Assembly (NCBI GenBank): GCA_035610365.1
Contig: CM069437.1
Span: forward strand, 56,320,093 to 56,384,092
Length of the DNA stretch: 64,000 nt
Direction: 5' to 3'
Origin: Aquatica leii
Taxonomy: Eukaryota > Arthropoda > Insecta > Coleoptera > Lampyridae
Shown here one piece after another: positions 21,846 to 33,631 of this stretch (within the stretch, counting starts at the first letter, position 1; each line of letters starts with the position of its first letter). A model generated the notes under the pieces. That model had not been told where the DNA came from. It searched no databases and worked only from the letters and a program-made list of their open reading frames with translations. Both the position numbers and the translations under genes were made by a program.

Positions 21846-24750
21846 AGTGTGCAAGTCTCTTCAATGATAGTACATAGCGCTAATAAACTTCTCACAAAGA
21901 CAAGCCTGTAAATAGAAACAGAAAAGTAACAGAAAATGAAAATGCGCGAAAGAAAGATGCCAATTAAAAAAAACAATAAGTTTGTATACTAGCAGACAAA
22001 AATAAACAAAAGTAGAACTATAGAAAAAGTAGTGAGCACTAGGCTTTGTCAATTACTAACTTATCTGATAAGAAAACATAATAAAGAGACAGACTAAAAC
22101 TTTACACAAAGTTAAAATGTTATAATTATTAAGATGACCACCATAATCGGTTGTATGCAAATATATGATTTGTTTTTTTTATTTTTCTCATTTTACCCAG
22201 TTTTCTGTTACAATATCTAATAATATACGGTTTTTGTAGTAGTACACCAAGTTTTTTAGTGGTACAAAAATTTTAGTAAATTGGGAAACGCTGATCTACA
22301 TTATACTATAACGTATTCTTGTGGGCAGTTCACTTTCAGTTGACAAACGTATAAACAACTTTCTATATTTTTTCAAGATGTTTTACTCAGTTTTACTGAC
22401 TTATTTTTGAGTTTTAATAAATCCTTTTTTTTAACTTTTGTCTTGGTATCCCAGGCACTGACTTAAAACGATTATTAATTTGTTGTTTTCGTATGCTAAG
22501 CTGTCTTTGACAGATTAAATACTTAACTTATTTAGTTCTAACGTTTTTAATGGTGTAATTTTTAATTTTTGTTTTTGTAGCATTTAATTTCCAAAATACT
22601 ACCTATTTAATCAAAATTTTAAAAATAGAATTTCTTACATTTAATACATCAAAATATTTTTTGACAATAGCAAGTAATTATAACTAAACGGCTTTCCATT
22701 ATCCAAATATATTATCCAGTAAATAAAAAAAACGAAAAAAAATAAATTTTATACAATTACGAAAAAAAACAAAAACTGACAAGGTGAAGTGCATGTTTAA
22801 ACTTTCCCTAGGCGGCAGTGCCAAGCAATAACTTGACTGAAAGTTCAACGCAGTATCACCTTTCATTAAACAAGTATGATTTATATTAATCCATAAATTA
22901 ATGTAAGTTTGAAAAAGTAATAAAATAATTGTCGTTGAAACATATTTTTTCTCGACAAAGCGTTGCGCCAATTTAACAATTTACATTTTTGTTGCAAAAT
23001 GGAATGTAAACTAGTTTGCACAATTACTATTGAATGTAAAAGCTTCAAGTACAAGGTCCGTGTACGTTAATGCTTTGGTAAGACCAAAAGGGACAGATTA
23101 AGTGGGTGGTAAATGAATGTAGAGTGAAAGGTAAATACCTACAACTGTCTGTTCCGAGATGAATCAGTCATTGCAACAACTAATTTATTGAATATACAGG
23201 TAGTGTTAAAACATTTGTCAATTAATTAACGAGGCGATAACAAATATACATAAAATTGCTAATGTTTAAAGAATGTCGTCAAAGATTTTTTTTCAGATCT
23301 TACAAGAATTATTCTTAAGTTAACCATTGATTAAATAATAATACACGTACTGTAGATTAACCTTAAGAGTTTATACAAAGCTCTAATTTAAAAAGCTACA
23401 ACTATTTCCATGAATATTGTATTAAATTAAAAACATTAGTTTTTTTTCATAAAGCAATAATTTTCTTAGAATAATTTAACATAGATCCTGTACGCACGTA
23501 TTATATTTATTATATTCGTAAATAACTTCTGACTCAACCTGACTATTTTAGCTGTTGTATTTTTAGTTATCGATTGTTAAGTAGTTTTTGTTACATTTTT
23601 TTTTAAATAGTCGTTGACTAATAATTCAGAATTGCTTTTTAAATACTTCAACGTTTGAGGTGGGCAAGTCCAGTGAATAAAAGTTTAAGGACTACATCAA
23701 ACATTTAAATGTTATTTGCAACTGCAAGTCTCATTAAAATTATTAATCATTTTTTAGAGTTAATGGTGTAATACAGTTCGAATTAAAAATCTCGCAAACT
23801 TTTGAACTTAAGTTCTTTAATATTTATTTTGCCTGACGAAGAACTTTATTATTAATTTCATGAATTATTTGGTTATTATTTAATTTCATGATTTATTGTG
23901 CCACAACGATTCTATTTTTTTTTTGTAAATTGTCGTTTCCCATTTGTTTTAGGTGGTATTTTGACCGTTGTCTGTAATCTTCAATTTTCTAAATCTCCAA
24001 ATTTATATTCAGCATAGATATCGCATCTTTGCGTTTGTTTGGCATTAGACATTAGACAACGTTTTCAAACTTTAGCGTTGTATTGTGTCAGTGTATCAGT
24101 TAATTTTTTTAGTTTTTGTTGGCTATCAAATTTTCCCATGTAAGATTAATGGACTTTGGATAATTATACAACATTTGCATACTTGCATTTGCACATTTAC
24201 AAATGCAAATCCATATTTTAGTGATTTTCTCTTATAAATGCAAATATTTAGATTAAAAAAAATATTGAATAAATATATTAGATACAGTGTGTCTACTTAA
24301 GTTGGCAACATATGAGAAACTTTTTTATTATTATCTGCATGTTCTGAAATCTAAAATACAATCATCAGATACTAAATTTATTCAGTCGTGTACGCGGTTT
24401 GTCAAAAAATATGAATTTTGCTCAGAGTAAAGTACCTTTATTTTTGACAATATCGAAAATTGTTATTAAAAAAAGTTAATCAGAACTAAAAAACTACGTT
24501 TAAATATGCAATTATATCCTGTTTTTCTCAAATTACCCACCGATACGATTTTCGTTCCGTTCAGAAACTAATAAGCAAATTCTCACAAACAAAATAATTA
24601 ATAATAGACAGTAATCTCTTAGTTTTATTGAAGATTTGATAACCTTTCAATAACTTAATGTCTGTCTTGTGATATTTTAGCGATGCATTTAAATGAATAA
24701 TACAAAAATAATTCATTTTCTTGTAATAATTTTAACGAACATTATTAGCT
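21846..24750. other. Unassigned stretch, 2.9 kb
   Basis: AT-rich, many T and A runs. Frames at 21,861-22,052 and 22,699-22,971 (minus) lack motifs. I see no tRNA, terminal repeats or tandem array. Confidence 0.4.
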
Positions 24751-24754
24751 CCTT

Positions 24755-25022
24755 TAATGCACGCATGCCTCAACATATCCGCCTTCTCTGTCAATACAGG
24801 TAATTATTCTATCCCAAAATTTTTTCAATACTCTTCTAACCATAGCCAAAGTCAGAACCGATTTTGTAATGATTCTTTCCAAATGAGCAACATCTGTAAA
24901 TGGCTTTTGAAGATACACCTTTTGCTTTAGCTAACCCCACAAGAAAAAATCGAGTGGGGTCAAATCTGGAGACCGAGGTGGCCAAAAACCGATTGTTTGC
25001 GACTCAAAGAATTTATTGTAGT
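24755..25022 (-). pseudogene. mariner/Tc1-type transposase fragment
   Basis: On the minus strand: TIGFWPPRSPDLTPLDFFLWG, a stop, then LKQKVYLQKPFTDVAHLERI and VLTLAMVRRVLKKFWDRI. RSPDLTPLDFFLWG holds the third catalytic Asp of IS630-Tc1-mariner transposases; the rest is the C-terminal region. Only about the last 85 residues remain. The MULE left end lies just to the right. Confidence 0.75.
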
Positions 25023-25061
25023 ATTAGTTATTAATTAATAAGGATGTTTGTCTAGGGTTTC

Positions 25062-25135
25062 GGACAATTCGCCCTCCACAATTCGCCCCTGGACAATTCG
25101 CCCTGCACAATTTGCTCCCGGACAATTCGCCCCCG
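25062..25135 (+). repeat. Tandem terminal repeat, about 14.5-bp unit, 5 copies
   Basis: Units of (GG/CC/GC)ACAATTYGCYCC start near 25,062, 25,077, 25,091, 25,106 and 25,120. The other MULE end has only one. An end repeat of this type could be a transposase binding array. Confidence 0.8.
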
Positions 25136-25187
25136 CATTTACAATTGTAAAAGAAGTCAAAACTAATGACCGTTTAAAATTTATTTT

Positions 25188-25501
25188 ATTTATTTATTTA
25201 ATAATGACTTATTATCAAACCAACATAACAAAAATTACTCACTCTATACACAACTAAAGTATGATGATATCAAAAGAAAAAAGACGAAAAAAAGGTAACA
25301 TTTAATTTTAATAGTATTTATAATAATAGAAATAATAAAAAAAATATTGAAATACCTACTAAGCAATCAAATTAAAAGAAATAGTTTTTTATTACCTACC
25401 TACTTTCGAGTAAATTACAGCTTTAATAGTTTTGGCGAAATTGGAAATTGACACTGAAAATATACCGATAACTGTGTCCTAATGATAGTTATAAAGGGTT
25501 G
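25188..25501. other. MULE interior, non-coding
   Basis: AT-rich sequence between the left MULE terminus and the RTE-like insertion. No gene seen. Confidence 0.4.
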
Positions 25502-25515
25502 TAAGAATGTAGCAA

Positions 25516-28500
25516 AACTCCGCCTGCAGAGTGGCTGGGTGGATTGAGTAGCCTAGTTGCTCTGTTGCCGGTCCCAAGCCCGGGGAAAGGAGGAGGGTTG
25601 AAACGATGGGCCAGCACCCCATCTTTCGTAAAAACCCAAACATGCTAAAAATTTCGACTCGAAGCCTCGGAACCAGGACGGAAACAAATTACGACGAATG
25701 CAACGAAAACGGACTATGCGCTTGGCTACATGGAATGTGCACGGTTTAAGGACAAAACAAAATGAAGTGTTTAATGAACTCGAACAAAACAAAATAGACC
25801 TTTGTGTTCTAACTGAAACAAAGAAAAAAGGAAAAGGAAGCGAGACAGTGGGAAACTATATCCATTTCTACAGTGGGGTGTGCAAGAGTACACGTGCAAA
25901 AAGAGGTGTTTCAATAGCAGTCCACAAGAAATATAGAAACCATATTAAAAGTTGGGAAGAAATAGATGAACAAATAATAATCGTTGAACTGAAACTAAAT
26001 AGCGAACAAATTGTAATAATAGGCGTATATGCCCCAAGTGACGATACGGACGTAACTATTAAAGATCAGTTTTATGAAAATTTGACAGGTTTATTGGAAA
26101 GTTTTAAGAACAACAAAGAAGTATGTCTGTTGGGAGATTTTAATGCTAGAATTGGTAAAAAGAACAATGATTTAGTAGTGGGAAGATACGGAGAAAACAG
26201 AATAAATGACAATGGGCAACGTCTTATAGATGTTTGCAAGGGTTCATCTCTACGTATAATGAATGGTTTTTTCCCACACAAAGATATACATAAATACACG
26301 TGGATACAGCCGACAAAACAACTGCAATCGATTATTGATTATTTTATACAAAAACAAACATTTAGGTTAAAAACTACTGACGTAAGGGTTCTTCGTGGTG
26401 CGGAATGTGGATCCGACCACCATATGATTTTAGCAAAGGTTGTGATAAACTTTAAAAAAGGAAAAAATAAACAACGGAAAGAAGGTACAAAAGTAACACA
26501 TAGGAAATACAATCTAGAGAGTCTAAAGCATGATGCAGTGAAATTTCTATATAAACTACAACTAGCTACAAAACTTCAAGGTATACCCAATAACATTGTT
26601 AAAAACACTGAAGATAAGTACCAACAATTAAGAGATTGTATACATCAATCAGCTATAGAAGCATTAGGGTATAAAGAAGGAATAAGAAATAAACGTCCTG
26701 AATGGTAGTCGGTTGAACTGGAAGAACAAGTATCAGCCAAAAAGAAAGCCTACCAAACATGACTGCTTACAGGAGATCCAGAAGATAGAAAAGTATACAC
26801 AACACAAAATAAAAACGTAAAACGATTAATTAGTAAGAGAAAGAATGAAATCTGGGAAGAAAAATGTGAGAGGGTAGATAGATGTTTAGGAGGGACTAGA
26901 GTTACAGAAGCATGGAAAGTCATCAAAGGTGTAAGAAAAGAACGAAGAGACGAAAGAAAAATAAACTTAATTAGTTATGAAGAATGGAAAAATCATTACC
27001 GGACGTTGTTAACAGAAAACAGAGAGGAGTTTAAGGGAGATATTGACGAGATCATTCCAAGTACGGGTCTAGAAGTGGAAAAAATAAGTTTAGAGGAAAT
27101 TAATAAAACACTCAAAGACATGAAAAATGGAAAAGCTGCAGGGCCGGAAGACATTCCCATCGAGTTAGTGAAAAGTGGTCCAACGATTCTATTGGAAAAG
27201 CTAGCAGACCTTTTTAACGATTGTCTGATTGAGGGAAAGGATATCCCATCAGATTGGAATTTGGCACACATCAGTTCAATTTATAAAAAGGAAATAGAAA
27301 GGTGTGTGGAAACTATAGAGGAATCAGTGTCACTAGCTCGTTGGGGAGGTTGTATGGCAGAATAATAAAAAGAGGATTGAAATGCAGTATGAAGATATTG
27401 AAGAACAAAATGGCTTTAGAGCAGGACGAACCTGTACGGATAACACATTTACTCTTCAGCAAATATTAGAAAAACGAAAAGCCCGAAATCTACCTACCCA
27501 TCTTCTTTTCATAGACCTAGAAAAAGCCTACGATTCAGTGCCCTTGAAAAGTATGTTTAATATATTGACGAAAGTTGGTCTTAGTAATAAATATGTTAGA
27601 GCAATATATAACATCTACAAAAATGCACAAAGCGCGATAAAGACTGGCAGCGAAATATCACCACCTTTTCAAATAACTAAAGGTTTAAAACAGGGATGTT
27701 GTCTATCACCTACACTATTTAAAATATATTTGCAAGAAGCATTATTAGAATGGACGAGAAAGTGTGCAGGGATGGGTATAAAAATTGATGAGAGATGCCT
27801 AACAACTCTATTCTTCGCGGATGATCAAGTACTCATTGCAAACTGCAAAGAAGACCTAGATTATATGCTGAGAAAACTGAAAGAAGCATATGAAACATGG
27901 GGCTTGAACATCAACATGAAGAAAACAGAATATCTTAGAGTTGGGGATGAAGGAGAGGATGATCCAGATTTGGAATTAAAGAATATAGCACAATGTGAGG
28001 AGTTTAAATACCTGGGAAGTATAATTTCAAATAAAGGATCATCAGAGAAAGATATAGCGTATAGGACTCAACAGGGGAAGAAATGCATCGGAATGTTAAA
28101 TCCTTTACTATGGTCCAACAATATAAAAATTCAAACAAAAATGACAATCTACAAAACAATTGTAGAACCAATATTGACGTACGGAGCAGAATGTTGGCAA
28201 TTGAAAGAAAAAGATAAACGAAAAATAAACGCGGTGGATTATTTGAGACGGTCGTGCAGAATATCAAGACAGGAGTACATCCAAAATGAACAAATAAGAA
28301 GAAGGACACGAAGAGTTCACACAACAGTAGAAAGAGTAGAAACTAGGCAGCTAGTCTGGTATGGTCATGTAAAAAGAATGTCCGATGATAGGTGGCCAAA
28401 GAGAGCTCTAGAATATATTCCCCCTAGTAGGAGAAGAAGAGGAAGACCAGCTCAAACTTGGATGAGCGGGATAGTGGACACAATGAGAGATAGGGCGATC

Positions 28501-28588
28501 CAGGAAAATGAATGGGAAAACCGAAAGGTTTGGCGAGCGAAATGCGAGATGCGGCAGAAGCCGTAGGATCCTCGCTACTATATATATA
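25516..28588 (+). mobile_element. RTE-like LINE, 3.07 kb, full-length structure
   Basis: Flanked by the exact 14-bp duplication TAAGAATGTAGCAA (25,502-25,515 and 28,589-28,602). It has a short GC-richer 5' UTR (about 180 bp), a single endonuclease-RT ORF, almost no 3' UTR and a TA-repeat tail (TACTATATATATATA). This compact form is typical of RTE-clade LINEs, whose endonuclease matches proteins often annotated in insects as craniofacial development protein 2-like. Confidence 0.85.
25698..28566 (+). pseudogene. RTE-like endonuclease-reverse transcriptase, lightly broken
   Basis: The endonuclease (25,698-26,708) is open: RLATWNVHGLRTKQNE, LTETKKKG, VIIGVYAPSDD, LLGDFNARIG and GSDHHMI, all the catalytic landmarks of an APE nuclease. 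A stop at 26,706 follows KRPEW, with another near 26,761. The next segment continues with MKNGKAAGPEDIPIELVK (27,120). A frameshift pair lies between about 27,290 and 27,385, across NYRGISVTSS. The RT then runs openly for 394 codons (27,382-28,566): NGFRAGRTCTDNTF, FIDLEKAYDSV, GLKQGCCLSPTLF, catalytic FFADDQ (27,811), KYLGSIISNKG and the C-terminal KRRGRPAQTW-like block RRRGRPAQTWMSG. Few breaks and intact ends suggest a relatively recent insertion. Confidence 0.85.
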
Positions 28589-28850
28589 TAAGAATGTAGC
28601 AATCATTATTAGAAAACATAAGTAGAAAGTTTAAGTTTCGGCTGCAAGTGAGTCATTGTAATTAGAAATAACAGCATCACATAGTAATTAATGATAGTTA
28701 AGATAATCAGATAATAATTAAAATAGATATCACCAAGCAAAAGGATTTCCAGGAATTCGTGGTTCTTTATGTTTTTGCTAATTAACGTTAACGACAATGA
28801 CAATATAAAAGGTAAAATCAAAAGTAAACCCTTCATTATACCACTAAATT

Positions 28851-30638
28851 TTGGCGAAAAACGTTTGTTGTTTAAGAAAAATGAGTTTCACAAGTTCCGA
28901 AAAAGGTAAACGGAAGTGTGTGAGTGATGATAATTTTGTGTATGTATTTTCAAAGAAAACTACCTCTGGTAAAAATTGTATATGGGTTTGTGAAAGAAGA
29001 GGAAAATGCAAAGGTCGGGTTTGGACTGCAGGTGAGTGACAAAAATAATCATAAATAAGTGAAATCCAAATTTAAGGTGTTGAAGTTGAATAAAAATTGT
29101 AAACCTTCCCCGTTGAATTTATTAAATCGCTTAAATTTAAGACACTAGTCATCATCAGTAACTAGTAGTAACTACAAAAACTAGTAGTGTCTGTAAAACT
29201 TAAAACGATTTAATAAATTTCATGGGGAAGGTTTAGAGATTTTACCCAACTTCCATTTAACGTTTACTCAACCCTATATGGAGTTAAATTATGTACATCT
29301 ACTTATTATTGAAATCTAATTAAAATTTCTGTATGTGCAGGAGATTTAACAAATGTCACCCGTAATGTTGTTCCACATAATCATGCTGCTGATGCCACAA
29401 GACCAGATACTATTTTGCGTGTACTGCAAACTTTGAAAGAAAGAGCCGCGAATACAGAAGAAACGACAGAACAAATAATAGCAACTTCCTAACACGATAA
29501 CATTTTGTGTAGTTTACCTAAGAAGGATACCATGAAACGAATGGTTCGGCGAATTCGAAATGAAGATAATATTCCTCAGATTCCAATGGATGTCCAGCAT
29601 TTGGTAATCCCACAGGAATACGAAATGATAACCATTAATGGGGAAGAACAGCGATTCCTCTAGTATGATTCTGGCCAAAGCATATTACCTAGAAGAATGC
29701 TAATTTTTGCAATAGCAGAAAAATTGAATATTTTGAGGAGAAGTGATAAGTGGTATGCAGATGGTACATTTTCTGTTGCACCAAATTTATTCTACCAATT
29801 GTATACAATACATGTACAGCACTACGGAACCATAACACCTGTAGTGTATGGCTTACTGCCCAACAAAACGAAAGGTACATACAGAAAGCTGTTGGAAGAA
29901 TTAAAACGTATTTGTCCTGGTTTACAACACAATTTTTAGTTGATTTTGAAATTGCTACAATGGAAGCGTTCCAGAAAGAATTTCAAGAAATTGAAGTTTC
30001 AGGATGTTTCTTTCACTTGGCACAAAATATGTGGAAAAAAGTTCAATCCAGGGGATTGCAGGTACTGATCTTATAATTCTTCATTATCGCATTTTCATAA
30101 TTTTCTTTTACAGGTTAACTATCAAAGAGACCATGTCTTTACTTTATGGGTGCAAATGATTACCGCCCTTGCCTTTGTCCTGCCTGCAGAAGTCCCAGAT
30201 ATTTTTGACATCTTGGTCGAAAACGAAAATTTTCCACCAGAAGCTCAGGAGCTGGTATATTATTTTGAGAATACTTATATTGGTCGCCGTAGACGTAGAC
30301 AAAGGCGTCCTCCTACATGCCCCGTTGCTCTATGGAATATGTTTGATCGCACAATACTGAACCAGCATCGGACGAATAATCACGTAGAAGGATGGCATCG
30401 CCATTTTCGTGGAATATGTGATAGTTCTCCAAACATTTTTAAATTTATTAGTGCCCTAAAAAAGGAGCAAATACTAAACAATTACCAATTAAACCAATTT
30501 AGAGCCTGAGCACCTGCACCCAGACAACATAAAACTTATGCTGTTCTGGCTGAACGCTTAAGACGAGTAGTTTTAGATTACCAAAACAGGGATTCCTTGG
30601 ATTTTTTGCGAGGAATCGCGCATATCCTTGCCTTTTAA
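28851..30638 (+). pseudogene. MULE transposase gene with FLYWCH finger and two introns
   Basis: Exon 1 (to about 29,033) encodes a FLYWCH-type finger: FVYVFSKKTTSGKNCIWVC, then CKGRVWTA. A GTGAGT donor is followed by an acceptor at 29,340; exon 2 continues GDLTNVTRNVVPHNHAADAT, the finger's His pair. It then gives the MULE domain: YDSGQSILPRRMLIF, WYADGTFSVAPNLFYQLYTI (Asp at 29,760), VDFEIATMEAFQKEF (Asp at 29,942) and GCFFHLAQNMWKKV. A second intron, 30,062-30,113 (GTACTG...TTACAG), joins GLQ to VNYQRDHVF. Exon 3 ends with NNHVEGWHRHFRG and LDFLRGIAHILAF at 30,638. Stops near 29,490 and 29,660, a frameshift near 29,925 and a TGA at 30,507 inactivate it. The protein would bind the termini and move the MULE. 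Confidence 0.8.
29076..29254. repeat. Fold-back element in MULE intron 1
   Basis: Left arm 29,080-29,149 and right arm 29,180-29,254 are inverted copies. Shared blocks are AAACCTTCCCC, AATTTATTAAATCG and GACACTA(CTA)GT. The spacer is about 30 bp. Most likely a small MITE that landed in the intron. Confidence 0.75.
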
Positions 30639-30780
30639 ATGTTTAATTAAGTAGTTTTTAAATTTATTACAGTTTCATAATAAATAAATGTTATTTTTGT
30701 GGTTTACATTTACAATAAATTTTAAACGGTGATTAGTTTTGACTTCTTTTACAAATTTAAATGCGGGGGCGAATTGTCCT

Positions 30781-31063
30781 AAAAGCGTTTGTTTATTGTA
30801 CATTTGTTTTCTCTTAAAAATAATCCTTGTATAAAAAATGGTATAATAGATAATTTTGTCGGTACCAATAATATTTCCACCGTCTCAAGGCTTGGTTTTT
30901 TTGTTAAAACTTCTTTGTTTAATCTGTTTTATATATAACAAGCACTTTCCTTTTTTTTATTATCAACCAATAAGAATCGCCCCCGTAATTAAGGAAAACG
31001 GAAGGTTGAATGCAACCTAAAAATATTTTAATTTAAAATTATCTCACAATAAGACGCGGGCCA
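30781..31063. other. Unassigned stretch before the BEL/Pao remnant
   Basis: Could include the leader of the BEL/Pao element. I see no defined LTR. Confidence 0.3.
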
Positions 31064-32630
31064 ATGAAAGGATCTGTTACTCGTTTTCAAAATTATTTAG
31101 GTTCATTAAGTACTAATAATGTTGATAAAGTACAAGTAAAGCTTAGAATAGACAATTTTATCAGATTGAACAATAAATTTACTGACGTTCAATCAGAACT
31201 TGAATTACTGTCCGTTAATGAAGATGAGGTGGACCAGAATGAGCGCGATTTATTTGAAAACTCTTATTATAATGTTTTGTCTAGAGCTAAAAAATTAATT
31301 GAAAATGATCAATTGAATATAGTATACGCAACAGTGTTTGCGGTGAATATAATAATCAATTAAGATTGCCTAGATTAAATTTGCCGGTTTTTTCCGGTAA
31401 TTTTGACGAGTGGATGTCGCTTTTTGATACATTTCAAGCTATGGTGAATAATAACGAAACGATAAGTGATATTCAAAAATCGGCAATCCTCTTTAAAGGG
31501 TGGGGCTGCAAACTTGTTACAATCTTTAGAAATTTCTGCAGTAAATTATTTCGATGCATGGGACATGTTAAATAATCGGTATGACAATAAAAGGCTAATA
31601 ATTTAAAAGCACATTAAGTCCATGTTTGACATACCACGAATTAGCAAGGAATCTTAAACCTGTATACGGTCTATTATTGACACGGTTCAAAAACACTTAC
31701 GGCCATTAAAGGCATTAAAGCGTCCGACGGAGTATTGGGATAATCTTTTAATTTATTTTTTATGTAGTAAATTAGATGTAACTACATTAAAAGAATGGGA
31801 GATAACGGTTCCTGATAAAAAAATATCCCATCTTAGATAAGTTAATACAATTTTTAAAAAGAAAGTGTCAAACTCTAGAAATAATTGATAAACGGAATGA
31901 TTCTGTTAACAATAGGGAGCCTCGAAATAAAAGGGTCACATTGCACAGAGCTTCAATAAGCAATGGTTGTCAATTTTGCAACAAAAATCACGCTATTAGT
32001 ACGTGTGAAGTATTTCTATCCTTTCCAATAGAAACGCGAATCACCGAAATAAAGGATAAGCGTTTATGCATTCATTGCTTTAAGTCAAATCAGACTACGT
32101 TTTATTGCAAGGCTAAAAAATGCGCTAAGTGTAATAAGAAACATAACTCGCTGTTGCATTTAGAATCAAGTTCAGCGTCGTCTGCTCAAGACACTAGTTC
32201 TAAGCAAGTAACTCCTAATTCATTGTCTAGTACCTCATGTGCAAATTTAACAAGTATTTCTCAGTGTTTCTATACCAGTAATCATTATCAGGTGCATTTA
32301 TTGACAGTAATTAACATATTAGAAGGCTCTTCTTGATTCGGGATCTTAGACAAATTTTATCACTCAGTCGTTAGCAAATAAATTAGGGCTTCCAATCAAA
32401 TGTACGCGCTTTTTTGACGGGTGTAGCTAACTCTAATAATGTTGTCGAGCATAAAATTAACGTAGTTGTAGGTTCTCGTTTAAATGACTATGTTTTAAAC
32501 AGAATCACTGAAAAAACAACGTCATTGCCAATCAAGGCAGAATAATTATACACCCTTAAAAATATTACTCTTGCAGATCCAAACTTTTACGTCCCTGAGG
32601 AAATTAATCTACTTCTAGGCACAGCGTCGT
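31064..32630 (+). pseudogene. BEL/Pao retrotransposon gag and protease, degraded
   Basis: Gag begins MKGSVTRFQNYLGSL (31,064), then RLPRLNLPVFSGNFDEWMSL (31,360-31,420), the conserved BEL/Pao gag (DUF1759) signature. Later blocks in shifted frames include RPTEYWDNLL (31,716) and a zinc-knuckle region CQFCNKNHAISTCEVF and CIHCFKSNQTTFYCKAKKC (31,974-32,120). The protease follows at 32,330-32,400, with an LDSGS-type active site preserved only across shifts, plus TNFITQSLANKLGLPIK. The reading ends at EINLLLGTAS (about 32,600-32,628), where sequence switches to a Gypsy-type RNase H. BEL/Pao elements assemble virus-like particles in the cytoplasm; this copy cannot. Confidence 0.8.
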
Positions 32631-32632
32631 GT

Positions 32633-32890
32633 CCCGATTTTTTGCTTCTTTTTGTGGTACAGGCTGATGCTTCGGACTTTCGTTTAGACGCTGTGTTAAG
32701 TCAAACGACTGCGGATGGCGAAAAGGTTCTTAGTTACCTCTGTCGATCGCTCACTACGGCGGAGCGACATTATTTGACTACTAAGAATAAATGTCTAGCT
32801 GTGTTATAAGTCATAGATAAGTTCCGTCCTTATGTGGAACATATTACCTGATTTTGTTATAGTGTACTACGATAACTGTATGTGTGGAGT
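32633..32890 (+). pseudogene. Gypsy-type RNase H fragment
   Basis: Reads PDFLLLFVVQADASDFRLDAVL, SQTTADGEKVLSYLCRSL, TTAERHYLTTKNKCLAVL, stop, VIDKFRPYVEHI. The DASDF Asp and the AERHY Glu are RNase H catalytic positions in Ty3/Gypsy polyproteins. It starts at the PDF that in Gypsy elements follows the RT. The RT, integrase and LTRs are absent, and the fragment stops near 32,890. Confidence 0.8.
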
Positions 32891-33305
32891 GTTGCCTATC
32901 TTCCAGGAATGATATCCACGCTATAATCTTTATGAAACTATTCATCACTTATTATATACGTAATTATCCTTTTATTTTTTTAACCTCTTTTTCTTTCGTT
33001 AAAAATGAATATATTTATCGTTATAAACCGTGTTTTGTCATGTTTTCTATTTCAATATTGGATAGATTTAAACGGTGTTTTTCATTCTAGTTTCTCACCA
33101 TTTTGCCGTTTTTTAAATCTTACGTTAAAATTAGCACATCGAAACCTGCGATCCGCTTGCCGAGTTAATTCAGTTAGTCGCCAGTAATTAAGCTACAAAA
33201 AAATCCTCGAATTTCTCGAATGTTTATGATTTTACGGACTATCCGAGTTAAGTGGTATTGTGAGCACACGATAAACATGATTATCGGAAGTGACAGACAA
33301 AGAAT
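32891..33305. other. Unassigned stretch
   Basis: Short frames of 60-68 codons at 32,884-33,187 show no domain. No LTR boundary found. Confidence 0.3.
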
Positions 33306-33309
33306 AAAA

Positions 33310-33515
33310 TTTTTTTTACAATTTTTGGAAATGCTCTAAACGACTTCGAATTTCCAGGAAGCCAGTTAACCGCACAGGCAAAACTGGAAATGTTAGAATA
33401 AAAAAGTATCAAGCAGCTTAAACAAAATTCTTAGCGAGAACCATAAAAAAAGCGTCTGGAATTTGCAAGACGTTACGTCAATAAACCGCTGGATTTTTAG
33501 AATCGTGTTACAATG
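33310..33515 (+). pseudogene. Tc1-like transposase scrap
   Basis: Fragments FPGSQLTAQ and KKRLEFARRYVNKPLDF, then a stop and NRV, in the order seen just before the first catalytic Asp of Tc1-like transposases (typically followed by WSDE). Roughly 65 residues with three stops. Confidence 0.6.
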
Positions 33516-33631
33516 GAAACGACACTAGAGTTTGCAAATAAATATTTATATGAATGTAAAACTATTGTTTTATACCGTGCATATTTTTGTCGGTCTTCAT
33601 CAATTACTTTATAATGTTTAATGCTTTTAGG

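Larger units (their letters stand above)
25062..30780 (+). mobile_element. MULE DNA transposon with FLYWCH finger, split by an RTE-like LINE
   Basis: Inverted ends: left 25,120-25,187 begins GGACAATTCGCCCCCGCATT; the right end (30,715-30,780, reverse strand) begins AGGACAATTCGCCCCCGCAT. They continue matching through AAAAGAAGTCAAAACTAAT and CCGTTTAAAATTTATT. The left end additionally carries four more copies of the GGACAATTCGCCC unit (25,062-25,119). The enclosed gene encodes a FLYWCH finger and MULE transposase. A 9-bp target duplication is not visible; flanks share only GTTTGT. Confidence 0.85.
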
